Positions 1-11,736 are shown, counted from the first letter of the stretch. The stretch is DNA of 64,000 nt from Branchiostoma floridae (GCF_000003815.2 NC_049982.1:27323737-27387736); one strand, 5' to 3'. Numbers and translations: made by a program. Notes: generated by a model from the sequence alone, not told the origin.

Positions 1-459
1 CCCCCTTTTCTGTTGAGGGTGGGATTGTATATTCGCTCATATATGGCCTCTCTTACTCCCCGTTCAAACCAGCGGGCTTCACGGTCTAGGATATCGGTAG
101 ATTGGAGTTGGAAGGAGTGTCCTTGGTTGTGTTCTATGTGGTTGAAAACAGCAGAAGAGTACCCGTTGGCCTTGGGTTTGCAATGTTCTTGGTATCTCGC
201 CTTTAGTGGCCGGCTAGTCTCACCAATGTATGTGTTACCACAGTTGGGTTCTTCGCATTTGAGTCTGTAGATTACATTGGCCTTAGTACCTTTCTGTGGT
301 CTGTCTTTTGGATGTACCAGTTTATGTCGGAGGGTTGAGTGCGGTTTGAAGTTAGTGGCGATGTTGAAGTTTTGGAAGATCCGTCTGAGTTTTTCCGAAA
401 CTCCTTGGACATAGGGGATGGTAATGTTGGCTTTCTTTATGTCGGCCAATGGTTTGCAC
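1..459 (-). mobile_element. Penelope-like element fragment, inverted
   Basis: This stretch is a near-identical reverse complement of positions about 1142-1603. It therefore carries the GIY-YIG endonuclease part and the end of the reverse-transcriptase part of a Penelope-like element on the - strand. Homology to the inverted copy stops at 459, where the + strand copy begins inside its reverse transcriptase. Two truncated copies thus lie head to head, an arrangement common for this class. The fragment is cut by the window edge. Confidence 0.8.
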
Positions 460-1333
460 TAAGGACGCAGTCTCGGTAGTCAAGGAAGCCCTGGAGGCTG
501 ACAACACACTAACAGACAGAACCAAGCTATCTCCAGACCAACTGTGCAAACTGCTAGACCTTTGCCTAGGGTGTACCTATTTCACTTTCAAAGGACAGTT
601 CTACCAACAACTACATGGCTGTGCTATGGGATCACCAGTGTCGCCCATTGTTGTAAACCTCTACATGGAGAAGTTTGAAGTGAAGGCTATCAGTACTTTC
701 AAGGACACTCCCCCACTCAACTGGTTCCGCTATGTAGATGACACGTATTGCAAGCTAAAACAGAGAGTAGCTGATGACTTCTTTGACCACATCAACCGAG
801 TAGATAAGAACATCAAGTTCACACAGGAGTCAAGTCATGACAACATGCTCCCCTTCCTAGATACCAAAACTATCACAGAGAAGGACGGCAGCCTTCAGTT
901 CGAAGTATACAGGAAACCGACGCACACTGACCAATATCTGGCCTTTGACTCTCACCACCCTTTGGAACACAAACAGGCAGTGATTAAAACCCTTTATCAC
1001 CGGGCAGACAGCATTGTTTCCTCACACAAAGCCAGAACAGAGGAACACAAACACCTCCGAAATGCATTGAACAAATGTGGCTACCAAAACTGGACTTTCA
1101 ACAAAGCCCTCAAACCCTCGGACCACTCAAAGAGAACAACCAAGTGCAAACCATTGACCGACAGAAAGAAAGCCAACATTACCATCCCCTATGTCCAAGG
1201 AGTTTCGGAAAAACTCAGACGGATCTTCCAAAACGTCAACATCGCCACTAACTTCAAACCGCACTCAACCCTCCGACATAAACTGGTACATCCAAAAGAC
1301 AGACCACAGAAAGGTACAGTAAGGCCAATGTAA
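460..1333 (+). pseudogene. Penelope-like reverse transcriptase, C-terminal part
   Basis: The open frame encodes the palm and thumb part of a Penelope-type reverse transcriptase. It shows the MGSPVSPIVVNLYMEKFE block followed by the catalytic YVDDT block. The N-terminal fingers are absent because the copy is truncated at the junction with the inverted fragment at 459/460. The frame ends at a stop at 1331-1333, while the endonuclease continues in another frame, so a frameshift breaks the polyprotein. The copy cannot move on its own. Confidence 0.85.
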
Positions 1334-1700
1334 TCTACAGACTCAAATGCGAAGAACCCAACTGTGGCAACACATACATTGGTGAGACTAGCCGGCCACT
1401 AAAGGCGAGATACCAAGAACATTGCAAACCCAAGGCCAACGGGTACTCTTCTGCTATTTTCAACCACATAGAACACAACCAAGGACACTCCTTCCAACTC
1501 CAATCTACCGATATCCTAGACCGTGAAGCCCGCTGGTTTGAACGGGGAGTAAGAGAGGCCATATATGAGCGAATATACAATCCCACCCTCAACAGAAAAG
1601 GGGGACTACGCATGGAACTTTCTGGCACTTGGGACATAGCACTCCCCCCCCCCGCAACAAAACTTTTAGCTCCTGCAACTAAAACAACAGGAGCTAATTG
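1327..1700 (+). pseudogene. Penelope-like GIY-YIG endonuclease region
   Basis: In a frame shifted from the reverse transcriptase, the translation starts NVIYRLKC, continues through CGNTYIGETSRPLKARYQEH, and ends at a stop near 1700. This is the paired-cysteine GIY-YIG domain that follows the reverse transcriptase in Penelope-like elements and nicks the target DNA. The YIGE and RxxEH positions are present. It is separated from the reverse transcriptase by a frameshift near 1310-1330. The inverted copy at 1-320 covers the same region. Confidence 0.8.
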
Positions 1701-1871
1701 ACTCATTTGCATTAACTGTGTCTTAGCCTTGCTATCCTTTGAAATCCAAATTGTCTTCAGCTTGACTTTAGCTTAGCTTTGTTTTCTTTGCAATCCAAAT
1801 TGTCTTCAGTCTGAATTGTCTTACAACGTTTCCTATTGGACAACTGAAATTGTCTTCATTCATAGTTAGAG

Positions 1872-1905
1872 TATAAAAGACCTGTTTCTTCCAGATCTCT
1901 TCAGT
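1872..1905 (+). promoter_or_regulatory. TATA box and initiator-like site in Penelope terminal region
   Basis: TATAAAAG lies at 1872-1879 and TCAGT at 1901-1905, a spacing of about 30 bases, as in a core promoter. The site lies just upstream of the hammerhead-type motif, so a transcript begun here would start close to the ribozyme. The functional reading is inference. Confidence 0.45.
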
Positions 1906-1909
1906 GTCA

Positions 1910-1943
1910 CTGACGAAGGATAGTGGATTCTATCCGAAACGTC
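1910..1943 (+). ncRNA. Hammerhead ribozyme-like motif (Penelope type)
   Basis: The core CTGACGA (1910-1916) is followed by a helix II hairpin, GGATAG paired with CTATCC, and then GAAACGTC ending at 1943. Order and spacing match the conserved core of hammerhead ribozymes known from the terminal repeats of Penelope-like elements. Helix III is minimal, as in many of these elements, so self-cleavage may need dimerisation. A second, independent example lies at 10,128-10,160. Confidence 0.6.
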
Positions 1944-2039
1944 TGACCGTTTCCAAAATCATATCCAGTTGCTTGAGTAACTGTTTTTGGCGTATCTTAT
2001 TACCTGGATGTCTAACCTTCATCGACACGTCTTTTATTT

Positions 2040-2475
2040 TGGTGGGGGAGATGATCAAGAAAAATAATTCATGCAAATGAGGATTTTATTTGCATACTTA
2101 ATTAGAAACACTGTTGTAAAGATTAAAATCAGTTGGTAAAGGTATGGGGTCGTGGTTCTGCTAGAATTCGGGAGTAGCGTGTTTTAGCGAGTAGTGCCCT
2201 TTTATATCGGTCCATGTAGTCAATGATGCCCAAATAAACAACCGGTCACCACATTTATCAATGACAACATGTGCCCTTTTATATCGGTCCATGTAGTAAA
2301 TTAATCCCTAATAAACAACCAGTCACCACATTTACCACATGCACTTTTACGTTGGCCTTCTTCGAGTCACGTCAGGTCGTTTATCTTCGATTATTCGTCA
2401 AAGTTCAATTGTGCGTTAGATAACACGATGACCCACCTATTAATCATGCCTGGCCTTTTCTATCGGTTCTTTTAG
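2040..2475. other. Gene A upstream/intron 1 remnant with short tandem duplication
   Basis: From about 2205 onward the sequence is homologous to intron 1 of genes B, C and D. A block beginning GTGCCCTTTTATATCGG is duplicated in tandem (about 2206 and 2271). No exon 1 homology is visible between the Penelope element and exon 2. Confidence 0.6.
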
Positions 2476-2582
2476 AAGTCAACTCGAACACGACGACAAC
2501 AAAACGTGAGGGAACACTTCTCTCCCTTCTCAACTGCAACCTCAAGTGACAACATCAATGACGGAATGCGCCGTCTACACAT
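2476..2582 (+). CDS. Gene A exon 2 (basic linker)
   Basis: The acceptor TTCTTTTAG precedes 2476 and the donor GTAGGT follows 2582. The exon enters in phase 0 and leaves in phase 2. It encodes a basic, Gln/Ser-rich linker ending RRLH. All four paralogs keep this exon open in the same phases. Gene A's copy is 107 bases, 9 shorter than the others. No exon 1 is visible upstream, so the initiation site of gene A is unknown. Confidence 0.7.
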
Positions 2583-2685
2583 GTAGGTACAGGTTATTCT
2601 GGTTCTATGTCATTGATTTTATAAGGAATACAAAGCGCTGTGTATTGTAGAATAATAACATAGACATTTTGTTATTCCTCTCCAG

Positions 2686-2736
2686 TGCCCCGGAACTGCA
2701 GAAAGCTGAAAACAAGACAGTAGATGACGATGACAA
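2686..2736 (+). CDS. Gene A exon 3
   Basis: A 51-base exon lies between acceptor CTCTCCAG and donor GTTAGT, with phase 2 in and phase 2 out. It encodes APELQKAENKTVDDDDK. The same 51-base exon with the APELQKAEN core occurs in genes B, C and D. Confidence 0.75.
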
Positions 2737-3045
2737 GTTAGTGGCACCTTGTCTTTTGTTTAATTTTTCACAAGCGCTTGAAATGATACTGACTCTTAAA
2801 TGTAAACTATAACGTCAAATGACGTGGATGTCATCTTGTTTGCGTTGTAAGATTAGTGAAGTTTAAATTCTAAAATATCACACATATATTTGAATGATTA
2901 ATTTCTGCATTTTTGTTATCATATTTTATATATTTATGGTTATTAAAACTTCTCTTTTAGATCAGTTGCGCTGTGCCATAAACTCTGCACAATTCGTATG
3001 ATAAGTCATTTCGTAATAGTTTTATCTAATATGACATCTTCACAG

Positions 3046-3152
3046 TGAATACGAAGAACATCTGCAGGATGGTTCCAGGGCCCTGCAGACTGGAGACCTG
3101 GACAAAGCAGAACAAAGTTTTGCTGCTGCGCTCAAGTCTGTTCATGTCCAAG
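3046..3152 (+). CDS. Gene A exon 4 (single helix-turn-helix module)
   Basis: A 107-base exon lies between acceptor TTCACAG and donor GTGAGT, phase 2 in and phase 1 out. It encodes a TPR-like helical pair including [20 protein letters not shown]. It joins exon 5 in frame. The flanking introns (2737-3045 and 3153-3453) hold no other feature that I recognise. Confidence 0.8.
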
Positions 3153-3453
3153 GTGAGTCTAAACATGAAACATTCTTTCGTTCTAAACACGACCGCGATC
3201 TTTGGTCCATATCATGTCGACACACACAGCATTGAATTGACACACACAACTAATATGTTTTCTGTAAACATGTGGTCTCTATAAGATTTTCCATGTTATC
3301 GTCATAAAGGCGTTTCAGATACGACAAATAGAAACACAAATCGTTACCTTACAAAATTGCACAAATGGAAATATAAAATATAGCATTCCACAGGTTTGCA
3401 ACCGAAATGATGAAGTAAGGACAAAATTATAATTGATGATTTTCAACAATTAG

Positions 3454-6400
3454 GTCAACACAAGAAAGAGGCCGAGCCCCTGTACAAGTTGGGCAGGGTC
3501 TATCTGAAAAGAGGAATCCGGTCAAAGGACGGAGGTGATTTCACCAAGGCTGCAGCACTCTGTAATGCAGCTCTGGTAAGATCGAGTAGAAAAGATATAG
3601 AGAAAGCAATCAAGGATATAACCCAAGCATTTGTTAAGGAAGTCCTGGAAACAGAACAGAAGGTAGACAATGGGGATACAGAGAAACATAAATTGATGCT
3701 GAAGGCTGTTAGGGACTACGTACAAAAAGATATCACAAGAATTGAACGAGAAGTAGATCCTTACAGCCTTGATGACGAGGACCCAAAGATAAAAGAGATG
3801 GAGATGAAGAGGGTTGAAGCAATCAAAACATTGTGTCAGACACTGGTTCATCAGCGTAAAGCGTTCATAGCTGGCCTTGTAGATGAATGCATGGGGGTAA
3901 TGGGCCACCCTCCCTGTAAGTACGCTATGATAGGTTTGGGTTCACAAGCCACAGGATTGGTAACACCGTATTCTGATCTGGAATTTGCCATTTTGGTAGA
4001 TAAGGAAACCGAGCATAACGTTAGTTATTTCCGTAACCTCACACATTATCTGCACCTCAAGGTGATAAATATGGGAGAAACCATTCTCCCTGCCATGGGG
4101 ATTAAGTCTCTTAATGATTTCTACTCAGGCGACCCACTAGACAGCTGGTTTTATGACTCAGTAACACCGCGCGGTTTTGCGTTTGATGGAGCCATGCCAC
4201 AGGCATGCAAAACTCCCTTGGGCAGGGGTAGAGTAAGCGAACTCATCCGCACACCAAGCAATATGGCCAACGTTCTGAAAGACGACCTTACTCTTTATTT
4301 AAAGAAGGGCTACCACCTTGCTAGTATTCTGGGAAATGTGTCTTTAATTACAGGAGAACAGGGCTTAGTAGATGAGTACAGGTCGTTATGGACTCAGCAA
4401 TTTCAAGACAATAATAGCACAGTTCCGTCGTTGGTAATGGCACTTAGTTTAGTATGTGATAATGTATCGACATTTCTAACCCAGGCTCTCACGGCCGAAC
4501 TGCGGAATGTTAAGAAAGAAATCTATCGGTTTTCAAGCCTTGCAGTGTCATTTTGGGCGTTACTTCACAACATACAACCGACCACAATCTGGGAGACTAT
4601 TCAGGAGCTAAGAAACAGTGGAGTCGTCAATAGTGAGAACGCACATCACTTGATGGTACTGGTCAGTATCTCAGCAGAGCTGAGGCTGCGGACATACATG
4701 AACAATCAAGGTCAGGTGGAAAACATGTCAGTCTTATGGTCAATGTCGCCCGATACAGGCATTGAGGAGAAATTACAGAAAGTTTTTTACATCTCCAATA
4801 CAAAACAGCTCATGAGATATTACTATACAGAAAGACCCCTGAAGCACTTCATTTCACAGCTGACCGACACTCGAACAGTAAAAGAACCGACAATCTTTTT
4901 TGACAATTCTTCAGAGCTGAAAGCAGAGGTATTTAAAAGTCTGTGCGATTTCGAAAATCTTAAGACATTCTCAGAACAAACGCTACATAATTATTCATTG
5001 AAATATGGTGAAAACACTGCACATAGTGATATTGCAGACTCACTAGAGAATTTGGCTTTTGCTTTGTTGTCCCTTGGTGACTACGGAAAGGCTGAACGCT
5101 ATTATGAACAGTCACTACAGATATGGCGGAGTATCCATGGTAAGGGCACTGCACATCCTGACATCGCGAACTCACTTAACAACTTGGGCGGAGCCTGGAG
5201 TGGCCTTGGGGATCAGAGAAAGGCGATCAGCTATTATGAACAGGCACTACAGATGAACCGGAGTATCTATGGTGAGAACGACGCACATACTGACATCGCC
5301 GGAGTCCTTACAAACTTGAGTTTAGCCTGGAGAAACCTCGGGGATTGCAGAAAAGCGATCAGCTATGATGAACTGTCACTACAGATGAGGCGGAGTATCT
5401 ATGGTGAGGGTACTGCACATCCAGAAATCGCCGCCTCACTTGAAAACTTGGGTGGAGCCTGGAGTGGTCTTGGGGATCAAAGAAAGGCGATCAGCTATCA
5501 TGAACAGTCACTACGGATGAGGCGGAGTATTTACGGAGAGGACACCGCACATTATGACATCGCGAGCTCGTTTAACAACTTGGGTGTGGCCTGGGAAAAA
5601 CTTGGGGATCACAGAAAGGCAGTCAGCTATCATGAACTGTCACTACAGATGAACCGGAGTATATATGGTGAGGCCACTGCACATCCTCACATTGCCAACT
5701 CACTTAACAACTTGGGTGAAGCCTGGAGTTGCCTTGGTGATCAACAAAAAGCGGTAAGTTATAATGAACAGTCACTACAGATGAGATGGAGTATCTACGG
5801 AGAGGGCACGGCACATCCTGACATCGCCAACTCGCATAACAACTTGGGTGGGGCCTGGGGAAAACTTGGTCATCACAGAAAGGCGGTCAGCTATCATAAA
5901 CTATCACTACAGATGATGCGGTGTATCTATGGTGAAGACACTGCACATCCTGACATTGCGGGCTCCCTTAACAACTTGGGTAGCGCATTGGACAGCCTTG
6001 GTGATCACAGAAAGGCGATCAGCTATCATGAACAGTCGCTACAGATGAGAAGGAGTACCTACGGTGATGAGGACACTGCGCATCCTGACATCGCTGCCTC
6101 ACTTAACAACTTAGGTAATGCCTGGAGTAACCTTGGTGATTACAGAAAGGCGGCCAGCTATTATAAACAGTCGCTACAGATGAACCGGAGTATCTATGGT
6201 GATGACACTGCACATCTTGACATCGCCGCCCCACTATACAACTTGGGTAAAGCCTGGGGAAAAGTTGGAGATTATAGAAAGGCAGTCAGGTATTGCGAAC
6301 AGGCACTGGGGATGAGGCGGAGTATCTATGGTGAGGGCAATGCACATCCTGACATCGCCGACTCACTTAACAGCTTGGGTACCGCTTGGAGTGACCTTGA

Positions 6401-6872
6401 GGATCACAGAAAGGCGATCAGCTATTATGAACAGGGACTACAGATGAGACGGAGTATCTATGGTGAGGACACCGCACATCCTGACATCGCCCAGTCAATT
6501 AAAAACCTGGGTGCAGCATGGAAAAAACTCGGGGACCACAGAAAAGCGGCCAGTTATTATGAACAATCACTAGAGATGATGAGGAATATTCATGGTAAAA
6601 ACACTGCACATCCTGACATTGCCACCTCACTTGACAACTTGGGTAATGCCTCGAGTGAAATCGGGGATCACAGAAAGGCGGTCAGCTATCATGAACAGTC
6701 ACTAGAGATGAAGCGGATTATCTATGGTGAGAACACCGCACATCCTGACATTGTAAAATCACTTAACAATTTGCGCGTCGAATGGAGCGAGCTCGGTGAT
6801 TACGGAAAGGCCATTTACTATGTTCAACTGATGATACAGATGGATCAGGTCATTACAACATCTGTTACGTAA
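3454..6872 (+). CDS. Gene A exon 5: nucleotidyltransferase-like domain plus 14 TPR-like repeats
   Basis: The acceptor CAACAATTAG precedes 3454, and the exon is open to the stop at 6870-6872. The first part is a helical module ([10 protein letters not shown]...[11 protein letters not shown]) related to modules in exon 1. Next comes a nucleotidyltransferase-like motif, [20 protein letters not shown], with Asp-Leu-Glu encoded at 3975-3983. A later FAFDGAM may supply a third acidic residue. About 14 repeats of 44 residues follow, with the pattern AHPDIA-SLNNLG-W-LGDHRKA-SYYEQ, which is of kinesin-light-chain/TPR_12 type. The exon is intact and joins exons 2-4 in one frame of 1227 codons. The enzyme's substrate cannot be told from sequence. 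The nearest known folds are GlnD/DUF294-type nucleotidyltransferases. The catalytic assignment is inference, while the TPR array is clear. Confidence 0.85.
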
Positions 6873-8537
6873 TTATCAGCAAAGCATCCATAATAGCTGT
6901 AAGTAACCTGTCCTATCAAGAGACTATTATTTTACATTATTTTTCTAAGATATCACATTATAGGTAGGTACGGGGGTCCATAATATCCAATGTTAAAATT
7001 TCCACTTAAGAAATGATTAATACAATCAATAGAAGACATTGCATGACAAAAGTATAGCCGTATCTTAAAATAAATCTCCTACCCCCTGTAACTCAATGCT
7101 AACAACATTGTACTCTGTAGTATTTCAGACATTTGGTTACCTTGTGAAGTTTGATGTCTTTACAATATCGGAGAGGTGATTTTCTGGCTTTCCAAACATA
7201 ATATACAACACTTTTGCGCAATTCCCCTCGGATTTGACAATGAATGCGATTTAAGTGAAAGTCATAGAAACGTGTACATATGCTTGCATAGAAGGTCCAT
7301 TTTTTAAAACAAATTAATCCATGGCAAAAATGCTGATAAGATACTTAATTGTGTAAATCAGTAGTTCAGTTCAGTCATCCCTCAGGTGGATGTACATCCC
7401 TGCCATTTCGGTACTGCCAATTCTGGCTACTATGTCATTTGTGTGCTTGAAGTCGTGTGTACTGGGGAAAAAGGCTGAGAGGTCTTACATGGAAAATTTG
7501 CGCACATGTCTAATTTGAGTGGAAAGCTATAAGTAACAAGAAAGATCCCAGATTGTGCAGCGCAGGCTTTGCTGGAATTTGTCATATATAGTTTAGTGTC
7601 TCTACTTAACTTATACATATATCACTCATGGTCACACACTCTTCCCACATGCACACAGTCTTTCTTCAGGGCTTGTCACCACTCAGGGTCCTCTTCGAAT
7701 ACATCAAAGTTCACTGCTCTTTGAAAGCAACTCCTTGTATTCCTGACAGTCTGTGAGTTCTCCTTCACTGTCTGTCCAAAGCTCTTTCTGCACTTTGTGG
7801 ATTTGTGTGGCGCAATCGACAGGGTGTTCGATTCATCACATGACTTGTATGCACGAAAAAAAAAATTACTGGGAACAAAACCAAGTATAATGTGATTCTT
7901 ACACAACTGACAGAAGGTAACTGTGTTTCTGACTTGTCTTTGAGAATGAAAACATGTTTGAATGTAAGCTATAAGATAGTCCGATGAGCATATACTTCAA
8001 CGTCTAAGGGGTTTGGCTAGACTATATATGATATACCACGTGAGTTCATTACATGATCCAGTCAATTAGAACAGTCTTACCGTGTCTATATATTTTCATT
8101 GTGTAGATCATAGACCACTGTTCAGGCCATACAATTTTGAGTAACAGAACTTTATCACACTATAAAGTTGCTGGTATGTCGAGGTTCGTCTGATATTTCA
8201 CTATTAGTCAAGATTGATTGCAATACATATAAAACATCCAAGCTACTGTATACAGTATTGTATAATATTCGTATCATGTTATGTCATGTCTGTAATGATA
8301 ATCAATGGACTTTATCACCGTTTTGTCCAGAGCAAGTTTTCTCTATGTAGAGCTATGTTAGAAAATGTACGCGGAAGAAATCTGCTTAGTCGCGTGTTGA
8401 AATGTGTATATTATGATTTTTGTTTATCTTCAAATGTGACACCATAAGTTTGGACTACAGAGATTTGATTTTATGGATGATCCTCCTCTGGTCAACCGAA
8501 GACTGATGCGAGCGTGCGCAGAAAAGGAAGATTATAA
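6873..8537. other. Gene A 3' flank
   Basis: No convincing gene. From about 7860 the sequence is paralogous to the 3' flanks of genes B (20,440 on), C (42,300 on) and D (52,740 on), which shows that the duplication unit includes flanking DNA. Short ORFs here are not conserved between the copies. Confidence 0.6.
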
Positions 8538-8539
8538 TA

Positions 8540-9013
8540 CAGTCAAACCTGCCCGAGCGACCACCTCTTCTCAGCGACCACCTGGCCATTTCGACCGCTT
8601 TTTCTCGGTCCCGATTTTTTTTCCCATTTACATAAGCATTAAGCGACCTTTTCTCAACGACCACCTGGCCAACGCGACCGCGACCGGTCCAAATTGGGAC
8701 CCATAACGACTGCATTATTTCAAAATTGGGGTTTTCATCGATTTTTGATGATAACCAGCGCGATTTTGTGCCGAAATCGGCCAGTTTGTGTCGGATTTTG
8801 ACTGCCTTTACGTGTGCGTGTTGTATTTGACGTTAAATACCTCGCTTCTTTGCATACGTGCAGTGTGCTTGCTATTTGCCATTAAACACAACGGAAACCA
8901 TTTATACTTTGCATCGGGCATGTTTTGAGTCGATACTCTTCTCAGCGACCACCTGTCCAAATCGACCGTTTTTTTCCGGTCCCCCGGGTGGTCGTCTTGG
9001 GCAGGTTTGACTG
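8540..9013. mobile_element. Foldback DNA element with CAGTCAAACC termini and TA target site
   Basis: The left end CAGTCAAACCTGCCC is mirrored by GGGCAGGTTTGACTG at the right end, and TA flanks both sides. Inside, motifs such as GCGACCACCT recur in both orientations. The paralogous flanks of genes C and D lack the insert: there ATTATAA is followed directly by TATGTCTGAAATTC. This is a non-autonomous (MITE-like) element with no transposase. Confidence 0.75.
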
Positions 9014-9315
9014 TATGTCTGAAATTCAACAGACAACGAGGTTGGTAAGAATGCTCAAACATGAAAATGACTGAAAAAGAAACATAAGATTATTGCCTTT
9101 TAAAAGGAAAATTCAGATACATTGGTAGAAAAAAAGACAAAATTCTGTTTCATTGGTTCAACCCTGTCACTTAGGATCAATATGTATGTGTAGCTCTTCA
9201 GAACGTACCAGTTTACAGCAAAAGTACTAGTACTCTCAACTACAGTACTTTTATTGGTAGAATGCAGTTCTAAGAAACATAACATGGCCTTATATCATCA
9301 CAGTTCTGTTTTAGA

Positions 9316-9500
9316 ATGTCTATTGAATAAATATTGTTCTTGTTTTGTTTTATTTTTCAAATGTCTATTGAATGACTATTGTCTTTGTTTTGTTTTCCAA
9401 ATGTCCATTGAATGAATGCTGTCTTTGTTTTTTTTTTATGTCTATTTAATGAATATTGTCATTGATTTGTCTTGCAAATGTCTATTAAATGAATATTGTA
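9316..9500. repeat. Degenerate tandem repeat, period about 57 bp
   Basis: Four imperfect copies of a unit beginning AATGTCTATTGAATGAAT, followed by a T-rich tract with TGTCTTTGTTTTG. Single copies of the unit occur in the paralogous flanks near 21,320 and 43,130, so gene A's flank amplified it locally. Confidence 0.65.
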
Positions 9501-9651
9501 ACTCTGTATTTGTAACTCTGCGTACAGTGTGAATGGTTTCATTATCGTAAACAAACTACAGGGTTTCCAACGATTTTACACTCCTGTGAAAAGATTATTG
9601 ACTCTTTCGAACAGTCTTCTTCGTTTCACAACCTCTTTTTATTCTTCTGCA

Positions 9652-9684
9652 GACGTTTCGGTGACTGTCTGTCACCTTCATCAG
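9652..9684 (-). ncRNA. Hammerhead ribozyme-like motif, left arm
   Basis: Read on the - strand: CTGATGA (9684-9678), helix II GGTGAC/GTCACC, then GAAACGTC ending at 9652. It is the mirror image of the motif in the right arm. Confidence 0.6.
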
Positions 9685-10127
9685 TGCAAAATGAAATATA
9701 CTAACGTTACTCGGTGCGATATGACCTATACAGTGCAAATTGAACTAAACCTATTGTGACGTAATTACTTGACATGGAATGTTCTCGAACGTGATACGTT
9801 AATCATCCTTGCCACTTTGTGACGTAGTGGCAAGGATGCGGTCCCAAACATGGCTAAGTTTATACCCCCCTTCGTCTCTATTCATTACTGCTGTAGACTT
9901 TCTGATCCAGATGGCTTCCTTTACCCAACGTGTGTATTTGTTGTCCTCTCTGTCTATAACCTTAGCCCCCTCCCAATCCCCTCACTACGTCACAAAGTGG
10001 CAAGGATGATTAACGTATCACGTTCGAGAACATTCCATGTCAAGTAATTACGTCACAATAGGTTTAGTTCAATTTGCACTGTATAGGTCATATCGCACCG
10101 AGTAACGTTAGTATATTTCATTTTGCA

Positions 10128-10160
10128 CTGATGAAGGTGACAGACAGTCACCGAAACGTC
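10128..10160 (+). ncRNA. Hammerhead ribozyme-like motif, right arm
   Basis: CTGATGA (10128-10134), helix II GGTGAC paired with GTCACC, then GAAACGTC (10153-10160). The canonical core bases are all present and helix III is minimal. Confidence 0.65.
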
Positions 10161-10250
10161 TGCAGAAGAATAAAAAGAGGTTGTGAAACAAAGAAGACTG
10201 TTCGATTGATCTACCAACCTGATGAAACTATTTACGGATTATTGACTCTT

Positions 10251-11640
10251 GTTCAGTTGTATTTCATTTCATTAGATATATAATAAAGAAGTTTTGATAA
10301 GAAGGCATGTTTCTATTGATCGGTGAACGTAACTAGTACATGGAAAATATGCAACTGCAAAAACACAGACAAAAACTAGTCGAGGAAAATGATTCTTTAG
10401 TAACATCTACATAACCACGTCTGCATTTATCTGCATTCAACTTCCTATATCAGTGTTGAACACACAAATTTCCCGCAACAAACATTCTTTCATTTTGCAG
10501 TGCGACGACTAGCTGAACTTGTTCCACCAAACTTGCTTCCGTAATTTGTTACTGGCCTGTGGCTATAAGACATCAATTTCTTAAAAGAAACCTGACACTG
10601 AGAACGCATGTAAACGTCTAACACCAGACACATCAAATTACACACATAAAAACAAACATACTTAATTATTTACATCAGCATGATGCAAACATATCTCTCA
10701 TGTCAACCAGAACCACAATTCAAAACACCAGCATTAGGGGTGGGTACAGAAAAATTCAGGTCCAGGTCCGGTTCTGGTCCAGAGGATCAGGTCCAGGTCC
10801 GGCCATAAACTTGGACCTGATTCAGTATGTAAAAATGTGAATGGACGATACTCAAAACAACGGTCCATTTCGCTACAAAGAAATCTGTTTTTAAGCGATC
10901 TTAAGTTACCAACAATGAAAAGTCGAAATTTCGAATGGTTTTCTTTTAGTCGGGGCGGTTATTCTGTGGGGGCGGAGGGAAGGGGTGCAAGTACTAAGGT
11001 CTGTTTCCGGGCTACTATTTCAGTCATTGTGATAAAATAAGACTGGTTAACACGGGCAAGGTGTAGCTGCTGCGAAATGCAGTAAATTGATTTTACACAA
11101 GCTGAATGTTATCTCAGAGTATACCTGACTTCATTGTAAAACTGCCACGTCATTTTCGGTAATTCCCACAACAGGGGAATCCCATGCCAGGTTTGTAACT
11201 CCACTCACACATCACCCACACAAGCCTGATTGGACTTCTGATTCGGCAAAGACCTTCTCACGTTTCTGTATGTAAATGAGGTTAACCTAAAACAGCATTA
11301 GACACGTCAAAACACCAGGCCTAGGACAGTTAGGCATGACTACACCACTGCCTTTGAATGATAAACTCGCTGCGGCGTGAACAGGAAGCAAACAGTTCTT
11401 TTCAGCTCAGATGTCGCTTGGACAAAGCAATGTGGTGTTCGTGGTGGTGGTCTATTGTAAGGGTCTACAGCGCAAACACTGTACCGGATGAGCAAATAAG
11501 ATAACTTTAAGTACTAGACTTGCAACAACCGGTAATTTTTGGCCTGACATAAGCATTTAGCACATTCTATACAGGTAGAAAGGTTACCTGATATATTTGC
11601 AAAGCTTTTTTTTAGCCAAGTTCACATTTTGACCTTTTAG
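10251..11640. other. Intergenic region between genes A and B
   Basis: No gene recognised. At 10,740-10,830 there is a run of short repeats built on CAGGTCCAGGTCCGG. Parts of the rest match the flank upstream of gene D (about 44,390-44,880). Confidence 0.5.
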
Positions 11641-11647
11641 CTGACAA

Positions 11648-11736
11648 TGACGTAATGTTGTTACGAGTGTAACAGCTGTTTGTATTCAAGTCAGGCATTT
11701 AAAGATAACAAGAATATCGGTACCTATAGATATAAG
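11648..11736 (+). promoter_or_regulatory. Gene B promoter: TGACGTAA motif and TATA box
   Basis: TGACGTAA (CRE/ATF-like) lies at 11648-11655 and TATAAG at 11731-11736, within GATATAAGTAGACCTT. Both are kept upstream of gene D (45,209-45,216 and 45,291-45,296). The TATA box lies 32 bases before the ATG. Gene C lacks this promoter. Confidence 0.55.

Larger units (their letters stand above)
460..2030 (+). mobile_element. Penelope-like element, 5'-truncated, + strand
   Basis: The element has the C-terminal half of a reverse transcriptase, a GIY-YIG endonuclease region and then a terminal region (about 1700-2030) with a TATA-like box and a hammerhead-type motif. That order is typical of Penelope-like retroelements. 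It occupies the place where exon 1 of the downstream TPR gene A would be expected by comparison with genes B, C and D. The 3' boundary is approximate, because no target duplication was found. Confidence 0.75.
9607..10236. mobile_element. Penelope-derived foldback element with 14-bp target duplication
   Basis: Two inverted arms of 223 bases (9607-9829 and 9983-10205) surround a spacer of 153 bases. GATTATTGACTCTT occurs directly before (9593-9606) and after (10237-10250) the insert as a 14-bp target duplication. The matching flank of gene B near 21,400 has ATTATTGACT without an insert. Each arm carries a hammerhead-type motif of the kind found in Penelope terminal repeats. No protein is encoded. 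Confidence 0.8.
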
